Shown here piece by piece: positions 1 through 12,739 of a stretch of 64,000 nucleotides of DNA. The translations under genes were made by a program, and so were the position numbers. Every line of letters starts with the position of its first letter. The first letter of the stretch is position 1. The notes beneath the pieces are model-generated. The model did no database searches, was not told where the DNA came from, and saw nothing but the letters and a program-made list of their open reading frames with translations. The DNA is from Epiperipatus broadwayi (Eukaryota > Onychophora > Udeonychophora > Euonychophora > Peripatidae), in assembly GCA_028023455.1 (NCBI GenBank), contig JAQFVV010012673.1:1096567-1160566 (forward strand). The letters run 5' to 3'.

Positions 1-4
1 AACC

Positions 5-9
<5 letters not shown>

Positions 10-80
<71 letters not shown>
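10..80. repeat. (TA)n microsatellite
   Basis: Uninterrupted TA dinucleotide tract at the window edge. No recognisable repeat family is visible next to it. Confidence 0.95.
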
Positions 81-84
<4 letters not shown>

Positions 85-1000
85 TAAAATAAACATTTAA
101 AAAATACAACAATTTTAAATTTAAATTTTTTATTTTAATTTGGTTCTAATATATAGATGTTAACATGAAACTAAAGATTCAGTGTTTCTTTGATTTTCTA
201 ATGAATGAAGTGCTTTTGTGGCATATCTGCAAACAATCTATACATGCTTTCAGAACAATTTTCTTCCCTATTATCTAGAACCATAGTATTGTAATCTTGA
301 GTAATTAATATTCTTCTAAGAATAGTTACATTTCATCAAGAATCTATTTTTTTTATTATGGCCTTATCAATAAGGATATTCACATAGCGTTATGTTTTTA
401 GTAGCATGTATCTATTGACTGCAATGTAGTCAAGAACTATACTATATTTTGTTCCAAACCTCCCTCCCTCCCTCCTCCATCATATTTCAACATGTATAGC
501 TTATCATAATTAATGTTTTATTGATAAAAGTTAATTAGAATAAAATAAGTATTTTTATTCAACTGCAAATGTACAGGATTTTTCCTCACACATGTATATA
601 TGACATGGATGATTTTACATTGCAATATGCATAATATAAACAAAGGTTTAAAAGTAAATGTGGTTAATAATGAATTGTAGGAACAGATGCATATATATTT
701 TACTGATTGCATGTTCACTCATGCATTCACTGAAGCAATAAGAATAAAAAAGATTAATTACTATAGTAATAATTTTTATTGTTCATTCATTAAACTACAA
801 TTTATTTACTTAATAAATATTATTCCTGTAGTATAATTTTGACAGCACTACTCTTACGGAAGATAGGGATCCGTTTCTATTAACTGTTAACATTTTGCAG
901 AGGGGTGTAATCATAAACATATGACAAAACATTTGAAATAGATGAAAGATCTCCAAGATGAACTTGATATGCTGATATAGTACCCATTATCTTTTTCATA
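81..1000. other. AT-rich stretch without a recognised feature
   Basis: Contains only a short CCCT-type run near 461-477 and scattered stops in all frames. No gene, RNA or clear repeat was recognised. Confidence 0.6.
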
Positions 1001-1460
1001 TCATTGGTCATTTGTTTATGATTACAGGTCTCTACAAGGTGTTAAAATCTGGTAGCAACCAGTTCCTATCCTGTGTAAAAGTAGTATAGTGAAAATTACA
1101 CTACAGAAATATTATTCATTAAGTGGATAAATTCTAGCCTAATCAATGACTAATAAAAAGTGTTAATACACTTCCATTAAGTGGTTTGTGTCAATGTTGT
1201 AAGGGCATTAAATTTGACACTTGTCAATCAAACTAGTAATTTTCCATCTATATATACTGAACAATGATAAAAATATGTATGAGGGATTGGTCTTATTGGT
1301 AAGTGCTGATTTAGCATAAAATATGCCTCTTAGAGATCATTTATTATTTTACACATCTTTGGTCATAAATTTATGATTACACAAAGGGTTAAAAGTTGAT
1401 AGAAACCAGCACCTACCTTCCATGAGATTGGTGTAGTGAAAATTGCAATAAAGATATATT
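1001..1460 (+). repeat. Family F repeat, about 350-bp period, partial dimer
   Basis: A block near 1040-1110 (CAACCAGTTCCTA, then a stretch ending in GTGAAAATTACACTACAG) recurs in diverged form near 1389-1450. The unit is therefore about 350 bp and is present about 1.2 times. The same unit recurs at 54575-55190, with the shared phrases GTGTGTCAAAGTTGTGAGGG and ATTGATAAAGATATGT. There is no coding potential and the class is unknown. A short related fragment lies near 15095-15165. Confidence 0.65.
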
Positions 1461-4125
1461 AACTATCATGTTTTTACTTTTAAAGTAAAATGAATAAGAA
1501 AGTATTAATCTTTTATTGATCTTATATGCTCTGGGCAATATATATATATTCAATAACTTTTTTCCTCTACAGAGACATAATACTAATCTTGTTAGCATGA
1601 AATTAAAATCTCTAATTACTTAGATATTTTTAAAATCAGTATCAACATTTAGTATGTTCTTTTCATGTAGTATTATGCTCAGAAATTATTTTATTGTGCA
1701 AAATACAGTACATCAAATTCAGAAAGAATAATAAAGGAAAATTAAGAAGATTTTGCTTTCAACATAAAGTGAATAAATTTTCTAAATATAGTAATTGCTT
1801 GTGGGACTCAGATAAGATAAAATGACTGCCAAATATTGTAAAATTTACTTTTTTATTTGTTTATTTACACTTTTGTTTGTTTGTTTACATTTTTCTTTAC
1901 ATAGTAGATAATTGAAGTTGTGTGATTAGATACAGTATAATATGGCTCTACTGTGCTCAGTTTCAATTAAGCAATCAATTGTATGATTTCTTTTTTCATG
2001 TGGTTATAAAAAGTGTGAGCTCTGAAAATGAGAGATAAGATGTGAACTATGGATGTTGAGCAAACTTCACAAAACTATAAAGAACAAATAACTGATGAAA
2101 CAGAAATAGAAGGCAGCCACACTTACAATTAGATTATCAATGTAATCAGATACGCCATGAAACATTTTTTATTAAAGATTTACATAACCATATTGGTTAC
2201 TTAGATAAAATTTAAATACATAATAATTAAATTTTCAAGGTACTGGATTTTAATAGTTGATAAAAATGCAAATTAATTATGAATAGATAATACTGTAAAT
2301 GAAATGCCTCTATGAGATGTAATTCAACTAGGAGTCTTAAAAGCCTATCTCTGTTAAGCATCATCGATTATTAAATTGAAAGAGAAATTAATCTATTCTG
2401 ACAACTATCACAGTTCAAAACGAATGAATATCTGAGAATGTGCACTTTAATTTTAAACAAAGGTGGCATATTTGTAAAACATTATAATATCTAGTCTCTC
2501 AAAAGTTTGAGTGTAAATAGAGTCAAGTTACATTTTGTCAAATCTTTCAGCAGTTATGTTTGACACTCTTCTGTTAGTCTAAAACAACACAAGATTTTAT
2601 ATTCATAATTTTTTCCTTATATTGAATAGCAGGATTACTTTATCAGCACTTGTTGGATACTAGACATTTGTAGCTAATGGTATTAATAAAATCAATCATA
2701 TTAAACAACCATCTATATATGGTTACTTTGATAGTAGAGATTTTCACAAATATACACATTTCACTTATGCTGCAAGCTTCATACTTAAATTCCATAATTT
2801 TCTGAATTTATTCTTTATTTAGATTTGAACATGAAATTATGAATTACATTAAATATTGCTGGTGTCATTTTTCTATTGCATTTGAAACAGCAAATGATGA
2901 ATTTGAAAAAGTTGATAACATTTATTTTTATAATTGCTTATTTTTCAGATTTTATTTACAATTCTATTCTATAGGTGTCACTAGTTTTGTAAAAATCAAA
3001 TGTCAAACAAAAACAGTAGTCCTTCAAACAAAATCAAAACATTTTATACTTATGACCAGCAGTGTATTTGAATAGTTTGTAAATATATTTACAGTTTAAT
3101 TTTGCTACCAATCTACTTCGTTATTCACATCTCATTTTCTCTTTGTGTCTTTAAAACACTGCTTTGATGTCTTGAAAAAATCCTGACATGACTAATTGAT
3201 CAATTGAAGATTCTTTAGATTTGGAAAAGGGATTTATCTTAGTATTACATATTTTATAAATTCAAGGTAGAATTTAAAACCTCTTATTATTTTTCATTGA
3301 TGGGCCTTTTTGTGAATTTTAAGTATTATTTGTCTGTTTAATTTCTTTTTTGTTTTAAAAAAATGGGAGAGGGTCAGGAAGTGGAAGAAAGGAGAAAAGA
3401 TATGGTCAATTCTATGTTTTCAAGGTTGACTTGAATTTTTCATCATTGTAATACTACCTAATATTGACTTACAAAACTAGTTGATGTATAATTTCAAACA
3501 ATTTCTTTTAGTATTCATAATTGGCAGATTTGTTTGTGAATTTTTATTCCTATTATTTATCTGCAAAATTTTTAGATTTCTTCATTTTTATTTGCTTTTT
3601 AAAAAATGAGGAGGGGGGGGTGAATCGTGAAAATGTTGTTGAATTTGATGAAAACACTAATAGTTAGCTACATTCCATACAAAATATAAATCAAATCAAC
3701 AATCCAAATAAAAATGGTCTGCCTGGCTTTGAAACAACAACAATTAACAAAAATGCTTATAATAAAACTTTTTTTTTATTTATCTGGATTCCCACTACCA
3801 GTCTAATAATTGTTTACATTTTTACTTAAAAAAAATCTATTAAAATAAAATGCACTATCACTTATTTTGAACTAAGTAATTTATTGGAAGTGTGTACAGA
3901 CCATGCAAATTTTTTCTATTGCCCCTCTTAGCATTGTTTTAGCCATCATAGACAACTCAAGAATTTTCCATTTTTTTTTAAATTAAAAACTAAAAAAATA
4001 TTAAAAAAATTTAAATGAACACCTCCAAATCTAATGTTTCCAATTGTTTTTCAAATAAAAACATTTTAACAATATGACCAGTGAAGATCACAAACTTTAT
4101 TTTATAAATTTTTTTCTAACAAGTT
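1461..4125. other. Unassigned AT-rich stretch
   Basis: Open frames are short, the longest being 78 codons at 2839-3075 with no recognisable similarity. Poly-T and poly-A runs and a G8 run near 3613 are present. No known repeat family was recognised. Confidence 0.55.
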
Positions 4126-4129
4126 AAAG

Positions 4130-4130
<1 letters not shown>

Positions 4131-4211
<81 letters not shown>
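4131..4211. repeat. (TA)n microsatellite with one interruption
   Basis: Two TA tracts are separated by a short AACTA interruption near 4174. The flanks do not match the other families in the window. Confidence 0.95.
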
Positions 4212-4214
<3 letters not shown>

Positions 4215-4560
4215 AAACAAAAATACACAGCATCAGAAAAAATATTTCCTTTTTTATCCTTTCATTTTCTTTTGTATTTTTTATAACTCTTTACAAATCT
4301 AGATTTTGGGTATATAAAGCATGTAGAATCTTACATTTATTAGTTAATTATCTCTGAATAATGTAGTGACATATACAAAGTGTTTAAAAGAGACAACTAA
4401 AAAGAAAATGCAATGTAGATAGCCGAGTAGATGGGTACTTTAATTTCATCACTTGTTTATTAATTTTTTATTGTAAAATTATTAGTATTTTTTTCTTTTT
4501 ACTTATATAATGTTTACATTGTAGTTTCTTTTATATAAAAAATATTGACATACATTAACC

Positions 4561-4591
4561 CTTTTTTTTTTTTTTTTTTTTCCACCCACCA

Positions 4592-4623
<32 letters not shown>

Positions 4624-4740
4624 TTTTAAAATAGGAGCCCCCCAAAAAAAAAATCCAATAAACCCCCAACAAAATTTTTTTAAAAAAAACGGAAGAGGGG
4701 GGCCACAAAAAAGGCCCCCAAGAGGCGGGAAAAGGGTTAA
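4561..4740. other. Homopolymer-rich anomaly, possible assembly artefact
   Basis: Runs of about 20 or more T are followed by C-rich blocks, more T, then runs of A, C and G in quick succession. The surroundings are otherwise uniformly AT-rich without G/C homopolymers. Frames across it translate to poly-Lys/Gly. The pattern resembles low-quality or homopolymer-collapsed read sequence more than biology. A real low-complexity insertion cannot be excluded. Confidence 0.6.
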
Positions 4741-4984
4741 ACCTATCCCTCTTCCTATCGAACCTGTTTTTATTTTATTGTTAATAAAAGACATCTGTTT
4801 TGTTTATCTATAGTCTTCAATCTTCTTTATTTATTTCTAAAGTTAATCCTTTAAATTTTAGTTTACATTCACTTTTTAAATTCAAAACAAATAGCTGGAT
4901 TTAAAGACATTTTCTGTCTGAAAATTTCAGAGTTTCTACTTAAATATACATTTGAAATAAGTGCTGGGTTTTGAGTTTATATTT

Positions 4985-5205
4985 TAGATCTAGTGTCGGA
5001 ATATTCTAGCTCTCCACTGACATGAGCCATAAGCTCGAAACCAGTTGGTTTAGAGATGAGAGTGTTCTGCATAGAGATTTTAAATATTTTTTCATACCAC
5101 ACTTATTAATTAAGAGCTTGTTTGAGCTATGGGTACACTCTCTATATTGCATTTTTGTAACTACAAGCTTATAAAAGTAATGTCACGTTATATATGACTT
5201 TTTAA
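4985..5205 (+). repeat. Family G repeat, single arm
   Basis: Contains GAGCCATAAGCTCGAAACCA, then GAGATTTTAAATATTTT, a GAGCTTGTTTGAGCTA core and ACAAGCTTATAAA. The same blocks occur inverted at 9050-9300 and as a foldback at 9459-9872. It is non-coding and short enough for a non-autonomous element. Confidence 0.75.
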
Positions 5206-6480
5206 ATTTAATTTTTGATAAACACGAAGAAAAAACAAGTTGTATTGTGGCAAAAAAGTGACTGCTGATGGATTAGTCACTTTAGCCCCACTCCTATGAT
5301 AGATATGATCAGCCATTGTTGAAGCTGTTAGAATATTGTCATTAGTAAACCTATTGTCATAGATATGATTGTGAATTTTAGTTTATGTAGTGATCTCAGG
5401 TAGGTCTAAAATCTTTTGTTAATTTATAATTTATAGCCAAATGGTGTTATTTATTCATTTATTGATTAAGTATTGACTGGTTTTTAATGATTTATTGATT
5501 AGTAAATCATTATTTAATTACGACTATAATTGGACATAGAATGGAAGGTATTCACCTATGATATGTTTTACCTCTAATTTACTTTTATTTCTCAGGTTGT
5601 TGCCTTCTTTTAGCTTATATATTTAAAATATTGTTTTTATTTTTAAAGTAAGGGTATTTAATCATTATCAATTTTAAAAAAATCATCACTGTTTTTCATT
5701 TTATTATTAAAAGCTTGCATGCTATAAAAAAGAGAATGGAGAGGGGAATTTGTATGATTCAATTTTCATTTCTTTTCTCAATACATTACTACAAAAAGGA
5801 GTGAATTGAATAAAACATTTTCTTTCAACCTTTTTACTTCAGTAATTTTAAATTAACAAAAGCACTGTATTATCCAATCGAAGATAAAGGGTTAAAAGCA
5901 GTGTACTATATTACTAATTGTAATAAAACACTTCTTTTTAAATCATAGAATGTTTATAAAATACAAGTGTGTGTGTGTAAAAGCTATTATAGTTACTAGA
6001 AAACAGATGTATTGATTTCAAAAAGACTTTCAAACAAACAAAACATTACTCTGTTACAAAAAAAAAAAAAAAACATTTTTATAATAAGTTGGAATAACTT
6101 GCACAGACATCTTTTTTTATCTTGTTAAAAATCTCTTCTTTGTTTGAATTAATATTCTACTCTTTAAAGTTAACAAAAATCTTTTTCTATCTTTAAGCAA
6201 AACAATGGTTTCTTCCCTTCCTTTTCATTTCAAAGCCCTCATTATTTTTTGAATAACGAGTTCACTCTTTTTTAGACATACTTAAAAACTTTTATTCTCA
6301 AGCAGTCTTGAAATATATGAATAAAGACAATTGACCAAAGTCATATATTAAATATGTTTTCATTATTTGTTCAACATTTATCAATATCAAATTATTAAAA
6401 TTTGATCTGCAAGTATAAAAATTCCTGCATGTACTTCTTGGATCTAAACCACTATTAATCAGTTATTATTATATACTCTT
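5206..6480. other. Unassigned AT-rich stretch
   Basis: Short (GT)n near 5967 and an A15 run near 6058. No gene or recognised repeat. Confidence 0.55.
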
Positions 6481-6483
6481 TTA

Positions 6484-6896
6484 GACGACCTACTACTCAC
6501 CACTCTACCTCACAACACTGATATACTTGAACACATATATATTGAAAAGATAAATAATTATCAACATCTGTATTTTATGCTAAACCAGAAATCATCATTT
6601 ATGCAATAAGTGCTCAGATATATATTAAAATAGCCAATCTATATATTTTAATGGACAGGCTTCAATCCACTCCACACTCCAACTCTTCAACCGTCCATCC
6701 AATTAACAATCTGATGATGGAATGCTCAAAGGCTATCTTAATATATATCTGAGCACTTATTGCATATATGTGTAGAAATAATAATCTGGACTAACAGATA
6801 ATTGTTGATTTAGCATGAAATACATATATATCAGTGATATGAAATAGAGTGGTGAGTAGTGAGTCATGTAAAAGTCTGTACTCATATACCCTATAT
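6484..6896. repeat. Family C foldback element
   Basis: The left arm reads CACTCTACCTCACAACACTG and onward, through TTGAAAAGATAAATAATTAT, TGCTAAACCAG and TAATGGACAGGCTTCAATCC. The right half returns the arm inverted, through TTAGCATGAAATACATATAT and ATCAGTGATATGAAATAGAG. It is therefore a foldback of about 410 bp with a short centre near 6720. The same family recurs many times in this window. It has no open frame. Confidence 0.8.
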
Positions 6897-7289
6897 ATTA
6901 ATATATTGATACAGGTATATAATAAATCTATATTTCAGTTATACTCTTTTATTTAACTTTTTTTTTGCCTGTGTGATTGGGAATTCTTGCAATACAATTT
7001 TCATCCACTTCTCAATTTGCCATTTATTTAAAACTTTACATACATATGTTTCTGATGATAATATATTTTGTTAGTTTGTAAATAATTGTAACAAAAAAAA
7101 ATGAAAAAAAATAATTTTTTAGATTCTTATCATACTGAATTCATATTGAATAATATAATAAATAGTATTATTACTTTCGATTTTAAAATAAAGAATTTTG
7201 AATAGATATCTATTAAGGTATATAAGATTTGAAAAAAGTACAGGCATTCTTCATATACATGGAGCTTAATTGTAAATATAAAAAATTTA

Positions 7290-7432
7290 AACACATACTT
7301 TCAAGCACCCTACAACTATCCATACTATCTCATATCACTGTTACACATGACCACACCCATGTAGAAAAGTTAACTAATCACCAATATTGGTATTTCATGC
7401 TAAACCAGCACTCATCAGTTGGTCCAGATTAT
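7290..7432 (+). repeat. Family C repeat, single arm
   Basis: Has ACACATGACCACACCCATGT, ATTTCATGCTAAACCAGCAC and TCATCAGTTGGTCCAGATTA, typical of one family C arm. An open frame across it is repeat sequence, not a gene. Confidence 0.8.
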
Positions 7433-7439
7433 GTTCAAT

Positions 7440-9045
7440 CCCATTATATTTACTATTAATATATATATTAAACACTGAAAATAAGGAAAAGGTTAATTTA
7501 GTGAGGAATGCTTAGTAATAATTTATTTCTGCTGTCTATTACTATGGTCAACATATTTAATATTCTCTATTTACAGTTCCATTTACCCTCGGGTTTTCTA
7601 TCATACTCCTATGATGATAAATGTTGATCAGTGTCTTCATGGGCATTGTTCCTAGATGGTACCCAGACATTTCCTTTTATTAGATGTTACTGTTCATATC
7701 GGCATCCAAACATTCATCTACTTCGTACTGTTCAACATAGTATTCTCCATGTTAGAAAATGATTAGTCTTTTATTGTTAGCCATTTCATTTCTTCTTATG
7801 GATACTAATTGAAAGATTTCATTCCTTCTTTCTCATAATTTCTACTCAAAGTGTATTATAATTTCTATTGTAAATCCACAAAATATTAAAGAACAGCAGG
7901 TATTTTCCAAAGTAAAATTTTTTGTTCTTCTCTTTGGTGTTGCTTTTCCTCATTACCAGGCAATAACACATTCCTTCAAAATGGAATGTGAATTGTGAAT
8001 TTCTTTCTTTATAATTCTGGTAAAGTTATTATTATTCCATGTGATACATTTAATATTTTATTTTGAATTAAGTAAATTACACAGACATTATTGCATTCAT
8101 TCTGAATTCGAATTTATTTAACTGTTAGACAGGAATTATATTTAACATTGTATAAATATAAATAACTTCCAATTGTTTTCTTTATTTATGATTTAAGACT
8201 ACTGATAAACAATACATGATGGATGTGCATATCACACACTATTATATTTCGAACATGTTGAACTTTGAAAATGTTATTGATATTATATATGTTTTCAGTG
8301 AATTATTAAGGTTTCAGTTACAAGAAGTGCTACTGGACACAATTAGCATCAATATTACACATAAAATTATAAAATATAAATTTTTACTAATTTTTCTAAA
8401 ATTGTTGTAAAGTCTTGATATGTATGTGTTCTTAAATGCACATACATATATAGACATAAATTACTAATGAAAATAAATAATAAGTTTAAATAAATTAAAG
8501 AATTTTAAAAGACTGATTCTTTTAAAATAGGAAATAAAAGTTATTTATAACTTTTAAGATGATAAAAAAGATTATTTTCTAAATGTAAAAACAGTTTAAT
8601 TAATGTGAGTGGATTTCAGTGTAATAATGAGTTAAAAGTAATTAAAGAAATTTGAGTTTAAATTTTCTGCATGAGATAAACTATAAGCTTAAAAATAACT
8701 CATTAATTAATGATAGAGAGATAATGATTTAAACTTTTGTGTCCAGCATGAAGCAGTGAAAGAAAAAATCACCTGAATGGCTGGATGGGAGTATGGGCCA
8801 AACAACTTCAGGGATTGAAACAATGAATGATGAACTCAGTGCAAATTAGATCAAGAAAAGGACACTTGATTCTTGGAGTTTCACCTGTGCACATGGACCA
8901 ATAAGCAGGTGCAGAATACCACCCTAATGCACAGGAACTTCAATTGTGGAGAGCTGGCATCCTAACATATTAACAACCAACTAGGATTTTTACAGATCTT
9001 ATAGATTTATAATACAATTTACATATACCTACAAGTTTGGGTATA
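7440..9045. other. Unassigned AT-rich stretch
   Basis: No recognised gene, RNA or repeat family. Open frames of up to about 65 codons look random. Confidence 0.5.
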
Positions 9046-9049
9046 TTTA

Positions 9050-9300
9050 TAATGTATATAGATGTATATATAATTTGTAATGTACTTAGATATGCTAAGA
9101 ATATAATACAGAGAGTGTACCAATAGCTCAAACAAGCTATTAATTGATAAGTTAGGTAAGAGAAAATATTTAAAATCTCTATCCAAAATACTCTTATCCC
9201 CAGACCAATTGGTTTCAAGCTTATGGCTCACCTCAGTGAGGATCTAAAATATTCAGACACTAGATCTAAAATATCAACTCAAAATGCAGCACATATTTTA
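9050..9300 (-). repeat. Family G repeat, single arm, inverted
   Basis: Reverse-complement match to the 4985-5205 arm. It shows AATAGCTCAAACAAGCTATT, AAAATATTTAAAATCTCTAT and GGTTTCAAGCTTATGGCTCA. The overlapping open frames are translated repeat. Confidence 0.75.
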
Positions 9301-9458
9301 TATATGATATTTAAGTAGAAACTCTGAAGTTTTCGGACATGAAAATGTGTTTTACTCCAGATATCTAACTTAAATAGCTATATGGGACTGAACCAAATTC
9401 TGATCTACCATACATTAATAACCTCAGCATAGCCAAAACCATAAAAGTAAAATTATAA

Positions 9459-9872
9459 TTACCAATAAAGCAAATCTTATATAATGTGATATTGCCTTTA
9501 TAAGCTTACCATTGACAAAAATGTAATACAGAGCATACCAATAGCTCAAACAAGCTCATTATAGATATATGTGGTAAGAGAAAATATTTAAAATCTCTAT
9601 CTGAAATACTCTTATATATTAAATATTACTGATGAAATAAGTACTGGGTGTTGGTCTGAATATTCTAGCTCATCACTGAGGTGAGCCATAAGCTCGAAAC
9701 AAATTGCTCTGGGGATAAGAGTATTTCAGATGGATTTTAAATATTTTCTTATAGTGCACTTATCAATTAAGAGCTTGTCTGAGCTACTGGTATGCTCTCT
9801 GTATTACATATTTGTCAATACAAGCTTATAAAGGCAATGTAATGTTATACATGACTTGCTTTATTGATAATG
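9459..9872. repeat. Family G foldback element
   Basis: The left arm from about 9459 to 9610 (TTACCAATAAAGCAAATCTT and onward) is the reverse complement of the right arm ending near 9872 (GACTTGCTTTATTGATAAT). Both contain AAGCTTATAAAGGC-type and AGCTCAAACAAGCTC-type blocks. The centre carries AGCCATAAGCTCGAAAC. This is a foldback of about 410 bp, non-coding, with no TSD that I can identify. Confidence 0.75.
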
Positions 9873-10210
9873 CTAAGAATATTTATTATTATATTGCATT
9901 TAATCATTATCTAATAAAGTTGTGTAATTACTGGTGAATTATTATTGTTAAATAAGTCTGGAATGGCTAACTTTGAACACAAGATGTCTAACAGTATAGA
10001 ATGCTGAACATAGCAAGTCTAAATATATATATATATATATATTGCCATCAGAAATATATACACATGCAAAATTTTGGAAATTGAAAAATACATGAAAATT
10101 GAGTTACAAGATTTTATCTATGCAGATTAAAAATACAGTAAGTTTATTAGAAGTTAAACTACTCAAACATCACCTGAGCACTTTTTTTATGTTTATACAA
10201 CTGTTAAATT

Positions 10211-10470
10211 GGTAGCAATCTTCTCCATACCATAGTGCCACTCAGTTCAAGCCCATAGTAATCAATGGGTGCTAGAAGGTCAAAATCCATATCTAGTGCC
10301 TACTCACTCAATATCATCAGAATAAGATCTAACTTGTGGCATTAATCAGTGAGGATCCATAGATCTAAGGGCACTGTACCTAGATCATTGGATCTAATAC
10401 AAATCTTTAAGTATCCATTGCTTATTATGACTTGAATTGGGTAGCACTAAAGAGAGTTGCTACCATTTTA
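10211..10470. repeat. Family B foldback element
   Basis: Begins GGTAGCAATCTTCTCCATAC and ends with the inverted GAGAGTTGCTACC. The arms contain AGTGCCACTCAGTTCAAGCC and, inverted, TGACTTGAATTGGGTAGCAC. Between them lies the family's conserved middle (CTAGTGCCTACTCACTCAAT). The whole is about 260 bp. Confidence 0.75.
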
Positions 10471-10609
10471 GTAGGTTATGAAAGCATAGAACATGGTAAT
10501 CATGTGATCTTTTGGTGATGTAGCAATGATCTTGACCAAAGTGAAGGAGTTTGGATTGAAAAGTGAGTGTCTTTTCAGTTTGGGCTCATAGTTTTATAGT
10601 TAAGTAAAA

Positions 10610-10810
10610 AGGTTAGAGGGTAGCATTAAATCCAGAGATCCAGGTGCACTGCTCACAAATTCAAGCTCCTCACTGATGAAAGCCACACCTAGAAACTAGT
10701 CTGGGAATAAAAGAAGAGTAGGTCCTAGATAAAGATTTTGATACACAAGTCTTCTATCATTCATTGATTACTATGGCTTGCATTAGGTGGCGCTACTGTA
10801 TGGAAAGAAT
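10610..10810 (-). repeat. Family B arm
   Basis: Reads CTCCTCACTGATGAAAGCCA, GAAACTAGTCTGGGAATA and TGGCTTGCATTAGGTGGCGC. This is the inverted arm of family B and could pair with the arm at 10221-10385 as a larger foldback. Confidence 0.75.
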
Positions 10811-10984
10811 TATTAGTGTTGCATTAAAGATTCATAATAAATGTGTATTTTGCATTGGGTGTAGAAGGATTATAGTGTCTCAGATTTACAAACAATATGT
10901 TATTAGTCATTTATAGTGAGAAATGACTTCAGTTAATGTTATGAAGATTTAAAAAAGAGATATAGGAAGTTGAAAATGAAACAT

Positions 10985-11215
10985 ATTGATATCATTTTCA
11001 ATGATTATTGATTCATTGGATGACAAAGGAATCCCAAAGTTTAATCAAGTTTCTCTTATCCTTAGCCTTATTCTCCCATAACACACCAGCAAACTTTCTT
11101 ATGCCATCTATTCATCTCACATGAGATTTATTTCTAGGTATTTTGAAATTTCCTAGTATCCAATTGAAAATTTCATCTATCTCCTATCACCTCTTTCAGG
11201 AATATGAAAGAAAAG
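10985..11215 (-). pseudogene. RTE-type LINE C-terminal relic
   Basis: Reverse-strand reading gives a decayed match to the C-terminus seen at 29252-29482. Recognisable blocks are FNWILGNFKIPRNKSHVR, then an I-D-G-I-R-K-F-A block and KDKRNLIKLWDSFVIQ, with several stops. In RTE/BovB-like elements this region follows the reverse transcriptase domain. Only the 3' end is present, as expected from 5' truncation during retroposition. It is flanked by family B arms on both sides. The family assignment is by remembered pattern, not by a search. Confidence 0.6.
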
Positions 11216-11299
11216 GTATATAAATTAAAAAAAAAAACAGTAAATACAAAAAAAAAAAAGATTAAGCAATACTATTTAATAACAGTTTTGTTTCTTTTG

Positions 11300-11556
11300 C
11301 TGCAGTTATGCCACCTAGTGTAGACTTTAGTAGTCAATAGTTGCCAGACATTAGCTTTTAATAAATGACTAACCAGTGCTGTCCCATTCAATATCCATAG
11401 ATTAATTTCTAGCTTATGACATTGACAAGCCATGAGCAATAAACTAGTTTAGGAATATTGGATAAGACAGCTCTGGATAGAAATAGATTAAGTGATACCA
11501 TCAGTCATTTCACCGTTTACTAGAATTTGCACTAGATAGCATTACTGTGGTAAAAG
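11300..11556. repeat. Family B foldback element, diverged
   Basis: Starts near CAGTTATGCCACCTAGTGTA and ends near GCACTAGATAGCATTACTGT. The middle has CATTCAATATCCATAGATTA and, inverted, AAACTAGTTTAGGAATATTG. The arms are more decayed than in the 56 kb and 60 kb copies. Confidence 0.7.
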
Positions 11557-12459
11557 AAAAATTGCTATTGAATAACAATATGTAAGTCATGTACTATCTC
11601 ATTCATGTAGATAGGTACATCGTTTGCATATTTTTGAATATCTGTCACTTATATATATATTCTATCTTTTTCCAGATAACTCTTTGGGAATGATAATGAA
11701 GATATAAAAATTACTCAAAAGAATTAAGCCACTTTAATATTATATTTCTCAGTTTAGCTTCACCTTTAACTGTGTATCAGCACATATTAATATACTAAAA
11801 TAAAATATAATAAAAGAGCCTCATTAACTGTTTTGTTTTAAGTATAGCTTTATTTTGAGCAAAAACACAATCAGTTAGAAGTAGAAAAAAACAATTGAAA
11901 CTTTGGTTTTGTGAACATATAGGAAAGTAGAAATAATAAGTCAGATAGACAAGGTCAGACATGTAGAAGTAGTAAAATAAGTAAATAGAATAAAAAATGT
12001 TGAACATAATAAAATAAGGAATTGAATTAGGCATATACTTATTGGCAAATGGATTACAAAAGTTGTGTTGAAAAGAATGCAGGAAGCTTAAAGAAAGGTA
12101 GTAAAACAAAAAAAAATATATAATTTACGCATAAAGATAGAGGCAGCAAGACTTTTACAATGTATACTGAAGGGTGAACCTTTACCTTTCAATGGTGATG
12201 TATCAATTACACTATTTCTATAATTTGAACTCTTGATTAGTATTCAGATATGGATTTCTTTATAAATTAGATTAAATTTTCACTTGTGCATAACTCAATT
12301 ATTTTGTTACAATAAGTGATCAAGCACTAGATCTTTATTCTCAGTTTAGTGAATCTTATTACATATCTATGTTCCACAATGATATTGTTAATGATCAGAG
12401 TTAATGATATGTTCCAATAACTAACATTAATCATTAGCATTGTAAATTTTACGGACTTC

Positions 12460-12735
12460 AGCAGCTTTTTTTGCCATGGTTATGCCACCTAGTGTATGTT
12501 TTAGTATTAAATAGATATTAGATGGTAATTTTCAATAAATTGTAATCCAGTACTGCCCTTTTCCAATGTCTCCAGACTAGTTTATTGATTTCATAAGTGA
12601 TGAGTTTTGGATCTGGGATAGAAACCATAAACTAAAACTAGTCTGAGGATATTGTATAAAACAATACTCAATAAAAATTACTATTGATTACCAAAGTTTA
12701 CAATAGATGGTACTATTATGGTGAGAAGAGAATAT
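12460..12735. repeat. Family B foldback element, diverged
   Basis: Contains GGTTATGCCACCTAGTGTAT at the left and, inverted, TTTACAATAGATGGTACTAT at the right, around ACTAAAACTAGTCTGAGGAT. Same layout as 11300-11556. Confidence 0.65.
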
Positions 12736-12739
12736 GCTG

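Noticed and set aside
4514-4794. Lys/Gly-rich reverse frames
   Set aside because: Products of homopolymer runs in the probable artefact block.
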